Shown piece after piece: positions 1 through 6,314 of a stretch of 8,011 nt of DNA. This DNA comes from a bacterium (GTDB lineage: Bacteria; UBP14; UBA6098; JAFGQG01). The notes below the pieces were generated by a model that was given only the letters and a program-made list of their open reading frames with translations, was not told where the DNA came from and did no database searches. The position numbers and the translations under genes were made by a program. Positions within the stretch are counted from its first letter, which is position 1. Each line of letters opens with the position of its first letter. The DNA is taken from the NCBI GenBank assembly GCA_016930435.1, contig JAFGGQ010000080.1, positions 1 to 8,011 on the forward strand, written 5' to 3'.

Positions 1-1580
1 AGGCCGGCTGAAGGTTTTGATTTAGGCTCAACTGCACTCTCCGTGATGTTGCTTTGGGAAATTTCCACCCCTTCAGCGGGTTGAACTCGAACCGCATACA
101 CAGTACCATCAACTTCTACCTTATAGCTACGAGTGCCAGCGCCGGGTGCCGGCGTTGGAACCGGCTGGGCTGCTGAAGGCGTTTTCGGTACTACTACTTG
201 ACTCTTCAGGGGCAACTGATCACTGGTAAATTCAGGTTTGATCTCGCCCTTCAGGAACTTTAATCCGACTTCCGGATAGATAGTATAAGTTAAAACATCC
301 TCTTCCTTTTTCATCAAACCCATTGACTTAAGCTCTTCCCGTCTTTTTTCGTATTCAGGTTCTAAAAGGTCGGCGGGTCGGCAATCGATAACCTGATCTT
401 TCCAGTCCTTGCCCAAGACCAGTTCCTTGATCTCTTCAGAAATCTCGCCCGGGGCAAGCCCGTACATACCCCTGACATAATTTTTAGTCTGTTCCGGGAT
501 CTTTTTATAACGCCCGAAAAGCACGTTCATTACGGCTTGTACCCCCACAACCTGAGAGGTTGGTGTCACCAGAGGGGGATAACCCATATCCTTCCTGACC
601 CGGGGGGTTTCCTCAAGAACCTCCAGGTACTTATCACCGGCTCCCTGCTGCTCTAATTGAAGCAGCAAATTGGATAGCATGCCGCCCGGTATCTGGTGTA
701 CCGTTACGCTCGGGTCCACCTTCATAGCGGTTTCACGATGAAGATGAGAATATTTATCCCAGATCTTTAAAAAGTACTTTCGGAGTTCGATGAGATGATC
801 CAGATCATATCCGGTATCATATTCGGTACCCTTAAGCGCGGCGACAATGGATTCGATAGGTGGTTGGCCGGTTCCGCCTGAGAGTGGTGACATCGAACCA
901 TCCAGAATATCAACACCCGCCTCTGCAGCTTTCATATAGGACATCCCGGTCATGCCGGAAGTAGTGTGAGAATGCAGGTCTATAGGTATCCGAATCCCCG
1001 CTTTCTTACATCCTGAAATAATATCATAAGCCTTTGTGGGCGAGATCATTCCAGCCATATCCTTGATACAAAGGGAGTGGCAGCCCAGCCTTTCCAGTTT
1101 CTGAAAATCCTGAACAAAGCGCTCGACGGTATGAACCGGGCTGATCGTGTAGCACAGGCTTCCCTGCACGTGTCCGCCAACCTTAATGGCGGACTTGATG
1201 GGTACCTCCATGTTCCGAATATCGTTTAAGGCATCGAAGATGCGGAAATTATCACAGCCATTCTTCTTGGCAAAGTAGATGAACTTCTCTACTACATCAT
1301 CCGGGAAGTTCCTGTAAGCCACGATATTCATGGCCCTTTCAAGCATTTGCAATGGAGTGTTTTTTATCTTTTCCTTAAGCAAATTCAACCGTTCCCACGG
1401 GTCCTGATTTAAATACCTGATCGGTACGTCGAATGTTGCGCCACCCCAAACCTCCATTGAAAAAAATCCTACCTTATCCATTTCCTCAGCGATAGGAAGC
1501 ATATCTTCCGTTCGCATCCTGGTAGCCAGTATAGACTGGTGAGCATCTCTCAAGGTTTGATCATGTAGTCTTATACCCAT
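1..1580 (-). CDS. oadA: Oxaloacetate decarboxylase alpha / pyruvate carboxylase subunit B, 3' end cut by window edge
   Basis: Carboxyltransferase that moves a carboxyl group between an oxaloacetate/pyruvate-type substrate and a biotin carried on its own C-terminus or a partner subunit; acts in the cytoplasm or at its inner face. 526 codons are visible. Residues ~3-265 form the HMGL-like TIM barrel: TLRDAHQS (9-16) with the metal-binding Asp12, IKDMAGM with Lys173 (the position carboxylated in this family), and DLHSHTTSG from Asp201 with metal ligands His203 and His205. Residues ~290-465 are the conserved PYC/OADA domain, including YPPLVTPTSQ. A Pro/Ala-rich linker (~467-482) follows, then YKVEVDGTVY (486-495), which normally precedes the biotinyl domain; the biotinylated EAMKM-type lysine would lie beyond base 1. 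The start is fixed by AAGGAGG seven bases upstream and by homology beginning at residue 3. No partner subunits are visible, so a Na+-pumping decarboxylase, a two-subunit pyruvate carboxylase and a transcarboxylase 5S subunit cannot be separated. The family call is very secure. Confidence 0.95.
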   Translation of the reverse strand, partial: MGIRLHDQTLRDAHQSILATRMRTEDMLPIAEEMDKVGFFSMEVWGGATFDVPIRYLNQDPWERLNLLKEKIKNTPLQMLERAMNIVAYRNFPDDVVEKFIYFAKKNGCDNFRIFDALNDIRNMEVPIKSAIKVGGHVQGSLCYTISPVHTVERFVQDFQKLERLGCHSLCIKDMAGMISPTKAYDIISGCKKAGIRIPIDLHSHTTSGMTGMSYMKAAEAGVDILDGSMSPLSGGTGQPPIESIVAALKGTEYDTGYDLDHLIELRKYFLKIWDKYSHLHRETAMKVDPSVTVHQIPGGMLSNLLLQLEQQGAGDKYLEVLEETPRVRKDMGYPPLVTPTSQVVGVQAVMNVLFGRYKKIPEQTKNYVRGMYGLAPGEISEEIKELVLGKDWKDQVIDCRPADLLEPEYEKRREELKSMGLMKKEEDVLTYTIYPEVGLKFLKGEIKPEFTSDQLPLKSQVVVPKTPSAAQPVPTPAPGAGTRSYKVEVDGTVYAVRVQPAEGVEISQSNITESAVEPKSKPSAG

Positions 1581-1587
1581 CCGTTTT

Positions 1588-1594
1588 CCTCCTT
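1588..1594 (-). promoter_or_regulatory. Ribosome binding site of the carboxyltransferase gene
   Basis: Read on the minus strand this is AAGGAGG, a full Shine-Dalgarno match, with seven bases before the ATG at 1580. It decides the start codon. Confidence 0.85.
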
Positions 1595-1659
1595 TACCTC
1601 AGGGCATTTTCAATTATCGTTTCGTTACACAATTATTTAAAGAACAAACAAAAGTTATA

Positions 1660-1677
1660 AGTGAACACGATTTCACT
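1660..1677. repeat. Inverted repeat, possible operator in the carboxyltransferase leader
   Basis: AGTGAA and TTCACT are perfect 6-base arms separated by CACGAT. The GTGA/TCAC half-sites are 8 apart, not the 6 of a CRP/FNR site, so no known regulator family is assigned. A second perfect palindrome, TTTCATGAAA, lies next to it at 1685-1694. Both sit between the candidate promoter and the start codon. Such short repeats can arise by chance in AT-rich DNA. Confidence 0.3.
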
Positions 1678-1745
1678 CACTAATTTTCATGAAATTACAA
1701 TATATGTAGAGAAGTAAATAAACAAAGAAATTTATAATATTTTAT

Positions 1746-1773
1746 ATATTACTTAATAATATTTAATAGTCAA
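1746..1773 (-). promoter_or_regulatory. Candidate sigma-70 promoter for the carboxyltransferase gene
   Basis: On the minus strand TTGACT (1768-1773) is a 5/6 match to the -35 box. After 16 bases comes TAATAT (1746-1751), a 4/6 match to the -10 box. Transcription would begin near 1739, giving a leader of about 160 bases. The -35 sequence and spacing are the same as in the better candidate at 6141-6168. The AT richness of the region weakens the call. Confidence 0.4.
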
Positions 1774-1902
1774 AATAGTATAAAATAGCTACCATCCTTT
1801 GGGCCGGAGAGTATCATGCTATTGTCTTTGAAAATGGGCGGGTGATTATTACGCAAGCGCGCCTGGAACACTCCATAATATTACCATTTTTATATACGTT
1901 CG

Positions 1903-1941
1903 GAAAAAATAAAAATGCCCTACCGAGAGGCAGGGCATTTT
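1903..1941 (-). terminator. Intrinsic terminator of the lipoprotein/exported-protein operon
   Basis: The hairpin spans 1912-1941 and starts 30 bases past the stop codon of the large gene. In the leftward transcript AAAAUGCCCUGCC pairs with GGUAGGGCAUUUU around a UCUC loop, making a 13-bp stem with one G-U wobble. A U-rich tract (1903-1911) follows, broken by a single A. Read rightward, the wobble becomes an A-C mismatch and the T-tract is shorter, so the structure is built for the leftward transcript. Confidence 0.9.
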
Positions 1942-1970
1942 CATAATCCTGAAGAGGGATATTTTCCCCT

Positions 1971-4900
1971 TTATTTAAGCAGCAGAGCTTTTCGAACCCT
2001 TGTTTGATTTTCGTAAGTAGCCTTGATATAGTAAATACCGCTTGCAGATGAGCTCCCCTCCCAGGAGAGGGTGTGACTGCCCATAGGGAAATCCTGGTCC
2101 ACAATGGTGCTTATCTTATGGCCGTTAAAATCGAATACTTCCACCTTCAGCCTGGCTTCTTCGGGCATTATAACCGTGAAATTGGCAGTGGGATTGAATG
2201 GATTAGGTGTAATCTGGGAAAGGTCAAACTGATTGGGGATGCTGGTGTTATCAAAAGTGACCTTCTGTAGTTCACCGTAGCCGTTGCGGAAATCTGCTTC
2301 TACGATTTGAAAGGTATTTATACCCTGGTAGGAGATCTCCAGGAGATTTGCTTCACCCATGATCTCAGCGTTTTCTCCGTTTCCCGCCAGTTTAATTGCA
2401 GCGATTTCAATCAGTCCGTTCTGCGCTGAGGTAAATCCCTGAGGCAGGTCTTCAAGCTTCAGGGCTGTAACCCTTGTCAAAGCCGGATCGTAGCGGAGCA
2501 CCAGGTGGCTCATTGCCACGGGGGGAAGATTTTGACCCAGGATAAATAGCTTATCCCCTTTTTCGGTAAGGGTCAGTTTCCCTTCCGGGATCTCTATCCG
2601 GGGCATTCCCAGCACTGTGATGTGGTACCAGTTCCACATTCTGCCGAATATGAACAAGTCTTCGAAATTTACGTGTCCATCGGGATTGGGGGTTATGATC
2701 GGCGCTGCGCCGGTTGCCGGACCCACGTCTCCTTCGCCAGCATCTACCGGCTGCCAATAGGTGCCCAGCAGGGCGAAATCACGGATGTCAATGTCCCCGT
2801 CGCAATCAAAATCGCAGAGGATACAGTCCGTGGTGTCCCCGGGTGTACCTGAGCCTCTGGGGCCGGAAAGGTAACGTATATAGCCGAATGTATCCACTAC
2901 GGTGAAAACGTCCGCATAATCGGGATCTCTTACCACTACTTCATCAAAGTAGATATCGGAAGTGGGGTCGAGGGCTGTGGCGGTGAAGAATAACGAGGCT
3001 ATCGTTCCGCTGCCTGATACGCCGGTAGTGCTTCCATTCCGCGTCAATGAGATATCTATATAACCACTTCCGTTAGTTACCACCTGGAGCGGGTCATCGG
3101 CATTACGAGCGAGGTATTCCCCGGCACTTATCGAGTTGTAGCTCAGTTTTGCGGGGTCATAACGGACTATAAAATGAACATCATAAAGATTTACCATGGC
3201 GGATACCCGGACCTTAACCTCAAAGTCATAATCCTGGCGGGTGTAGGTGGTCTCCGGGTCGAAATAGAAACCGGAGAATCCGGGAGGATAGTAACCGTTA
3301 TAATCATCATCACTTAGGGTATCTTCTACGGTAACGACACCGTAAATTTCACGCCAGTCGCCGGTTGGTTCAGGGTTTGGGGACAGGTAGGTAATGGAGT
3401 ATTCGCCCACGGTGCCACCACCAAAGTCAATCCCGCTACTATCTATTATCTGGTCGAGGAGGGCGATATTAATGAAGGACCCTCGGCAGCTGTCCGCCAG
3501 CATCTGCATATCATCATTCTCCACACCAAAGATCACTCCGTGAATATCGCGCTCTACCATCCCCTGGGCTACTTCCAGAACTGTGTAACCCGAACCGGTA
3601 TCGAAGGGGCGGTTAGAGAAATAGGTCAGCAATCTGGTTGAACCTTCCCGCCAATAAAAATCGAAGGTGCGGGAGATTGCTTCCAGTCCGTTTGAGACCG
3701 TAGGTGTATTGGGATGGGGGAAGATAGCGGTTTCGGTCCAGCCCAGTATTTCATCTGTACTGGAGGTAAAATCATAAAGCTGCTCTATTTGATCAGTAAA
3801 GGTGATCAAGCATACTTCAAGGTCAATTTCCAGTGAGTCGATCATTAGCGGTACCATTCCCAGAAGATTATCCTGTATTTCGCTGAATTCGCCTATATCA
3901 CCTGAGACATCGACCACCAGGGCAAGGTCAATCGGCCCTGAAATACTGTCATCAGATTTGGAATCCACTTCAACGCTGTTAAACGTAACCTCGAAATCAG
4001 AGATAGAAGTGCCATCTTCATATATATCGAAGTTAGATGCATTCAAACCGGTCAGTGAGACAAAAGGATTTGTAATGGGGTCAACTATTCGACACTGGGC
4101 CTGAATGATGGGGAAGTTGGACTCATCAACCATAATGATGGTAAAATCAACATCCTGGATTCCGGAAGGAATGGTTCCTCCTTCTGGGATAATGATGTAC
4201 CGCTCTGCTTCGTTGGAATAACCGCCGCCTTCGACTGAGACGGTATAATGCAATTCGGCTTCGACGGATTGAATATCAGCTTCTACCAGCCAGGAAACAG
4301 AACCCGTTGAGCCGCCATCAAGATCAGCCGGTGAGATATTTTGGGTTGCCGTTTCACCGCTGGCAAGGCTTAACCCTGTCGGGAGATTGATAGTAGCGGT
4401 AACCCCGTTAATTGTTGAGGAGGTAGTATTGGTAACAAGTACATTTATCTCGAAGGGATTTGGGGAATAACCGCCAGTTTCAATTGGCTGTAGGGTTAAT
4501 GGCGCAGTTACATTCAGAGCCAGGTCACCGGTTACAAAATTTCCGGCGCCTACACCGTACATAGTTGCCACAATATGGGTTCCGCCGGGGTATATTCGGA
4601 CGGGATTCCACCACAGCAATACACCGCTGTCACCATAGGTATTTCCATATGAAGTATAGCTCCATCGGACATCATCATAATCTCCCCAGGGCCCCAGGCA
4701 GAAGCGATCCGGAGTTACAGCATACCCCCCAGTCAGTGTTCCCTGACCAACTAACAGGCTCTCCGGCTGGGTAGGACTGCTCTGAAAAGCTTGCCAGTAC
4801 TGGGGGATGTAAGGATATTCGAAATCCTGTTCTACACCGGTATAACCAAAGCTGGTTGATATTGGAGCGGCATCATTGTAGTCGATCATTGTATCCATCT

Positions 4901-5405
4901 CCAGCAGCACACCAACAGATTTAGTAGTGGATGAGTTGTTAATAATGGTATATTGGATCAGGATATTATCGGGCAACCCGGTGGATGGCCCGGTAACAAT
5001 ACTCAAGGTCTGTATAACATCAACGTCAGCATAGGACCAGGTCATTGTTAGTTCATCACCGTCCAGATGCAATGGGTCAGTAATAGTGCCGGTGGCTAAT
5101 CCCGCTATCTCACCATGGTTCCCAAAAGCGCAGGTATCGCTATCGATAAGAACCTGGGTATGACTGGACCAGGGACTGTAAGGAAATCCGTACAGCAATC
5201 GCCGTTCATCGGTGGTGCCGATTACAAATTGACCATCTACATCATCAGCAACCACCTTGATGTAATCATTAAAAAGCTCGATATTAATTAACTTCTGATC
5301 GGGAAAATCACCTCTGCGTTCGGCTTCCTTCCGGTCGGAATGCGCCAGGGCAATCGAGGAAAATCCAACCAGGACCAGCAGTATTAACAGAATATACCTT
5401 TTCAT
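1971..5405 (-). CDS. Large exported multidomain protein: VWA-like, cohesin-like and dockerin-like modules, T9SS tail
   Basis: Predicted extracellular or surface protein of 1144 residues, probably for adhesion or assembly; no enzyme domain is recognised. Residues 1-21 are a signal peptide ending ALA|HS. Residues ~36-295 are a beta-rich domain I cannot name. Residues ~298-405 look Ig/DUF11-like. Residues ~417-675 are a VWA-type region whose first metal motif is DVSGD (499-503), with no clear TDG motif near 593-602. A cohesin-like module (~719-845, RYDPAKL at 748) is followed by an EF-hand pair: Asp865/867/869/871/873/876 in a complete loop, then a weaker one at 905-916 with Thr at position 1. 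A second cohesin-like module spans ~935-1050 (RYDPAL at 971). Residues ~1057-1144 are a T9SS/FlgD-Ig-like tail with NPFNP at 1068-1072 and ending RKALLLK. The ATG has GGAG seven bases upstream. It is the second gene of an operon, 23 bases after the lipoprotein gene. Domain names are by eye; the tail and EF-hand are the firmest. Confidence 0.88.
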   Translation of the reverse strand: MKRYILLILLVLVGFSSIALAHSDRKEAERRGDFPDQKLINIELFNDYIKVVADDVDGQFVIGTTDERRLLYGFPYSPWSSHTQVLIDSDTCAFGNHGEIAGLATGTITDPLHLDGDELTMTWSYADVDVIQTLSIVTGPSTGLPDNILIQYTIINNSSTTKSVGVLLEMDTMIDYNDAAPISTSFGYTGVEQDFEYPYIPQYWQAFQSSPTQPESLLVGQGTLTGGYAVTPDRFCLGPWGDYDDVRWSYTSYGNTYGDSGVLLWWNPVRIYPGGTHIVATMYGVGAGNFVTGDLALNVTAPLTLQPIETGGYSPNPFEINVLVTNTTSSTINGVTATINLPTGLSLASGETATQNISPADLDGGSTGSVSWLVEADIQSVEAELHYTVSVEGGGYSNEAERYIIIPEGGTIPSGIQDVDFTIIMVDESNFPIIQAQCRIVDPITNPFVSLTGLNASNFDIYEDGTSISDFEVTFNSVEVDSKSDDSISGPIDLALVVDVSGDIGEFSEIQDNLLGMVPLMIDSLEIDLEVCLITFTDQIEQLYDFTSSTDEILGWTETAIFPHPNTPTVSNGLEAISRTFDFYWREGSTRLLTYFSNRPFDTGSGYTVLEVAQGMVERDIHGVIFGVENDDMQMLADSCRGSFINIALLDQIIDSSGIDFGGGTVGEYSITYLSPNPEPTGDWREIYGVVTVEDTLSDDDYNGYYPPGFSGFYFDPETTYTRQDYDFEVKVRVSAMVNLYDVHFIVRYDPAKLSYNSISAGEYLARNADDPLQVVTNGSGYIDISLTRNGSTTGVSGSGTIASLFFTATALDPTSDIYFDEVVVRDPDYADVFTVVDTFGYIRYLSGPRGSGTPGDTTDCILCDFDCDGDIDIRDFALLGTYWQPVDAGEGDVGPATGAAPIITPNPDGHVNFEDLFIFGRMWNWYHITVLGMPRIEIPEGKLTLTEKGDKLFILGQNLPPVAMSHLVLRYDPALTRVTALKLEDLPQGFTSAQNGLIEIAAIKLAGNGENAEIMGEANLLEISYQGINTFQIVEADFRNGYGELQKVTFDNTSIPNQFDLSQITPNPFNPTANFTVIMPEEARLKVEVFDFNGHKISTIVDQDFPMGSHTLSWEGSSSASGIYYIKATYENQTRVRKALLLK

Positions 5406-5410
5406 TTTTG

Positions 5411-5418
5411 TTCTCCTT
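5411..5418 (-). promoter_or_regulatory. Ribosome binding site of the large exported-protein gene
   Basis: AAGGAGAA on the minus strand, with GGAG seven bases before the ATG at 5405. It lies inside the 23-base gap after the lipoprotein gene; with no hairpin in that gap, this supports co-transcription. Confidence 0.75.
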
Positions 5419-5428
5419 CTTCTTCTAT

Positions 5429-5980
5429 CTAATTGGATATGTTAACTTCAGCATTTTCAACTACTACCCCTTCGATAAGAGTAGCAAATTTATCGAACAG
5501 TCCCACATCACCATCGGATTGATGATCGATATCGATAGTTAAATCCTCGCTGCCTGGTGATAATGCCCGGAAAACCACCTTGCAAATAGGATGCCAAACA
5601 TCATCCAGCTCGCAACTTACCGCGTTACCAGCGGGTACAGTAAGGCCGATATTCACCATCCCTGCTTCCTGATTGTTCTCAAATTCGATCTGAATGACAT
5701 TACCGCCATTACTGGTAAGGAAGGAATCGACACGGGCCAGTTCTACCACCTCTAATTTGTATTTATCATAGTAGATTTTGGTCCCGACGGTCATAAGATT
5801 TTCGATGTTTTTTACCTTTAAATGGGTCTGAAAAACCTCATTGATCACCACCGCATTTTCAGCGGGAAGTATCCCAATAGTAGCTTTGTATTCAACTGGC
5901 GGGTCTTCCTCCTCGCCACAGTGAAACATCAGAATGGACATCAGCAATAATACTAACATCACAACTTTTAGTTTACCCAT
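5429..5980 (-). CDS. Small cohesin-like lipoprotein
   Basis: A 183-residue protein, first gene of the leftward operon. Residues 1-20 are a hydrophobic signal sequence and Cys21 is the probable lipidation site. The lipobox MFHC is loose (His at -1), as is tolerated in Bacteroidota-type organisms. Cys21 is followed by GEEED, an acidic run resembling the lipoprotein export signals that place Bacteroidota lipoproteins on the outer face of the outer membrane. Residues ~31-180 read as one cohesin-like beta-sandwich: an opening strand (ATIGILP), a Tyr-Asp element at 70-76 comparable to RYDPAKL in the downstream protein, and alternating beta stretches to the end. Cys123 and Cys133 might form a disulfide. 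The start has AAAGAGG eight bases upstream. Suggested role, by inference, is a membrane anchor or binding partner for the downstream protein. The cohesin assignment is by eye; a generic Ig-like fold is the alternative. Confidence 0.8.
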   Translation of the reverse strand: MGKLKVVMLVLLLMSILMFHCGEEEDPPVEYKATIGILPAENAVVINEVFQTHLKVKNIENLMTVGTKIYYDKYKLEVVELARVDSFLTSNGGNVIQIEFENNQEAGMVNIGLTVPAGNAVSCELDDVWHPICKVVFRALSPGSEDLTIDIDHQSDGDVGLFDKFATLIEGVVVENAEVNISN

Positions 5981-6004
5981 TTTTTCTGCCTCTTTTTAGT
6001 GTTG

Positions 6005-6018
6005 TTTAAACGTTTACA
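6005..6018. promoter_or_regulatory. LacI/GalR-family-like operator
   Basis: TTTAAACGTTTACA is palindromic around a central CG with one mismatched pair. It differs by one base from TGTAAACGTTTACA, the idealised operator type of LacI-family sugar regulators, including CcpA-like sites. It begins 25 bases upstream of the lipoprotein start codon, just beyond the ribosome binding site, where a bound repressor could block transcription elongation or mask a nearer promoter. A shifted repeat, TTGTTT...AAACAA (6002-6023), overlaps it. No regulator gene lies in the window, so the family is inferred from the site alone. Confidence 0.5.
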
Positions 6019-6135
6019 AACAAGGTTCAGCTTCTTTTGAATCGCTTAAGAAAAATATTGGATCTATTATTCATTACGTCCGATCTTAAATCCCTTATAA
6101 AATAAAATGTAAATGAGCTGCATTTAAAATATATT

Positions 6136-6151
6136 TGTTCATTATAGAACA
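6136..6151. repeat. Inverted repeat over the -10 box, possible operator
   Basis: TGTTC and GAACA are perfect 5-base arms separated by exactly the six bases of the minus-strand TATAAT box. A protein bound here would occlude the promoter. The arms are short and no regulator family is proposed. Confidence 0.3.
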
Positions 6152-6168
6152 TTTATATCGAAAGTCAA
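6141..6168 (-). promoter_or_regulatory. Sigma-70 promoter for the lipoprotein operon
   Basis: On the minus strand TTGACT (6163-6168), a 16-base spacer and TATAAT (6141-6146) match the consensus at 11 of 12 positions. Transcription would start near 6134, giving a leader of about 154 bases that contains the LacI-like palindrome. This is the best promoter candidate in the window. Confidence 0.6.
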
Positions 6169-6229
6169 TTTATTTATATACATAAGAACTGGAAATACGG
6201 GTTAAAATAGCAGATTACTATGATTTTTC

Positions 6230-6286
6230 TTGTAAATGGCGCATCAAAACATAAATTTGGTGTATAAGGTGTGAATACCATATAAT
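6230..6286 (+). promoter_or_regulatory. Candidate promoters for the glycosidase-fold gene
   Basis: Two readings are possible. A sigma-70 type would use TATAAT (6281-6286) with a weak TTGGTG (6257-6262) 18 bases upstream, starting near 6293 and leaving a leader of about 22 bases. A Bacteroidota type would use TAAATTTG (6252-6259), fitting TAnnTTTG, with TTG (6230-6232) 19 bases upstream, starting near 6266. The sequence alone does not choose between them. Confidence 0.35.
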
Positions 6287-6293
6287 ACCATTA
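6274..6293 (+). repeat. Tandem 10-base repeat at the promoter
   Basis: AATACCATAT is followed directly by AATACCATTA, the same in 8 of 10 positions and one helical turn apart. It overlaps the TATAAT candidate -10 box, so it might be a pair of regulator half-sites or simply a chance duplication. Confidence 0.3.
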
Positions 6294-6314
6294 CTTTTTT
6301 ACGGGTCATTAAAA

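Larger units (their letters stand above)
1581..1970. other. Gene-free AT-rich leader/spacer
   Basis: This stretch of 390 bases lies between the start of the carboxyltransferase gene and the stop of the large exported-protein gene; both genes read leftward. From about 1605 to 1795 it is strongly AT-rich and holds a candidate promoter and two inverted repeats, listed separately. From about 1796 to 1875 it becomes GC-richer without a convincing ORF in any frame. The terminator of the upstream operon lies at 1903-1941. I see no tRNA or recognisable riboswitch. Confidence 0.7.
5981..6314. other. AT-rich divergent intergenic region
   Basis: These 334 bases separate the leftward lipoprotein operon from the rightward glycosidase-fold gene, so promoters for both must lie here or just inside the genes. 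The minus-strand ribosome binding site AAAGAGG sits at 5989-5995. A LacI-like palindrome, a strong minus-strand promoter, and plus-strand promoter candidates are listed separately. No RNA gene or small ORF is convincing. Confidence 0.75.

Noticed and set aside
1601-1610. AGGGCATTTT identical to the right arm of the terminator at 1932-1941, as a possible dispersed repeat
   Set aside because: The match is only 10 bases, with no matching partner arm nearby; most likely chance.
1660-1677. CRP/FNR binding site
   Set aside because: The GTGA and TCAC half-sites are separated by 8 bases rather than 6, so the repeat is listed only as an unassigned possible operator.
1797-1870. GC-richer patch with a short minus-strand reading frame starting at a GTG (about 33 codons)
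   Set aside because: Stops lie just upstream, no start signal is seen, and the peptide resembles nothing I know. It could be a gene remnant, but the sequence does not support that.
1814-2104. Minus-strand ORF of 96 codons overlapping the end of the large gene and the spacer
   Set aside because: Most of it lies in another frame of the exported-protein tail and across the terminator hairpin; it has no ribosome binding site and no recognisable domain.
2073-2905. Several short plus- and minus-strand ORFs within the large exported-protein gene
   Set aside because: They are shadows of a long reading frame with clear domains, and lack ribosome binding sites and protein-like features.
3802-4104. 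Plus-strand ORF of 100 codons opposite the VWA-like region
   Set aside because: Ser/Ile-rich antisense shadow of the coding strand, without a start signal or domain.
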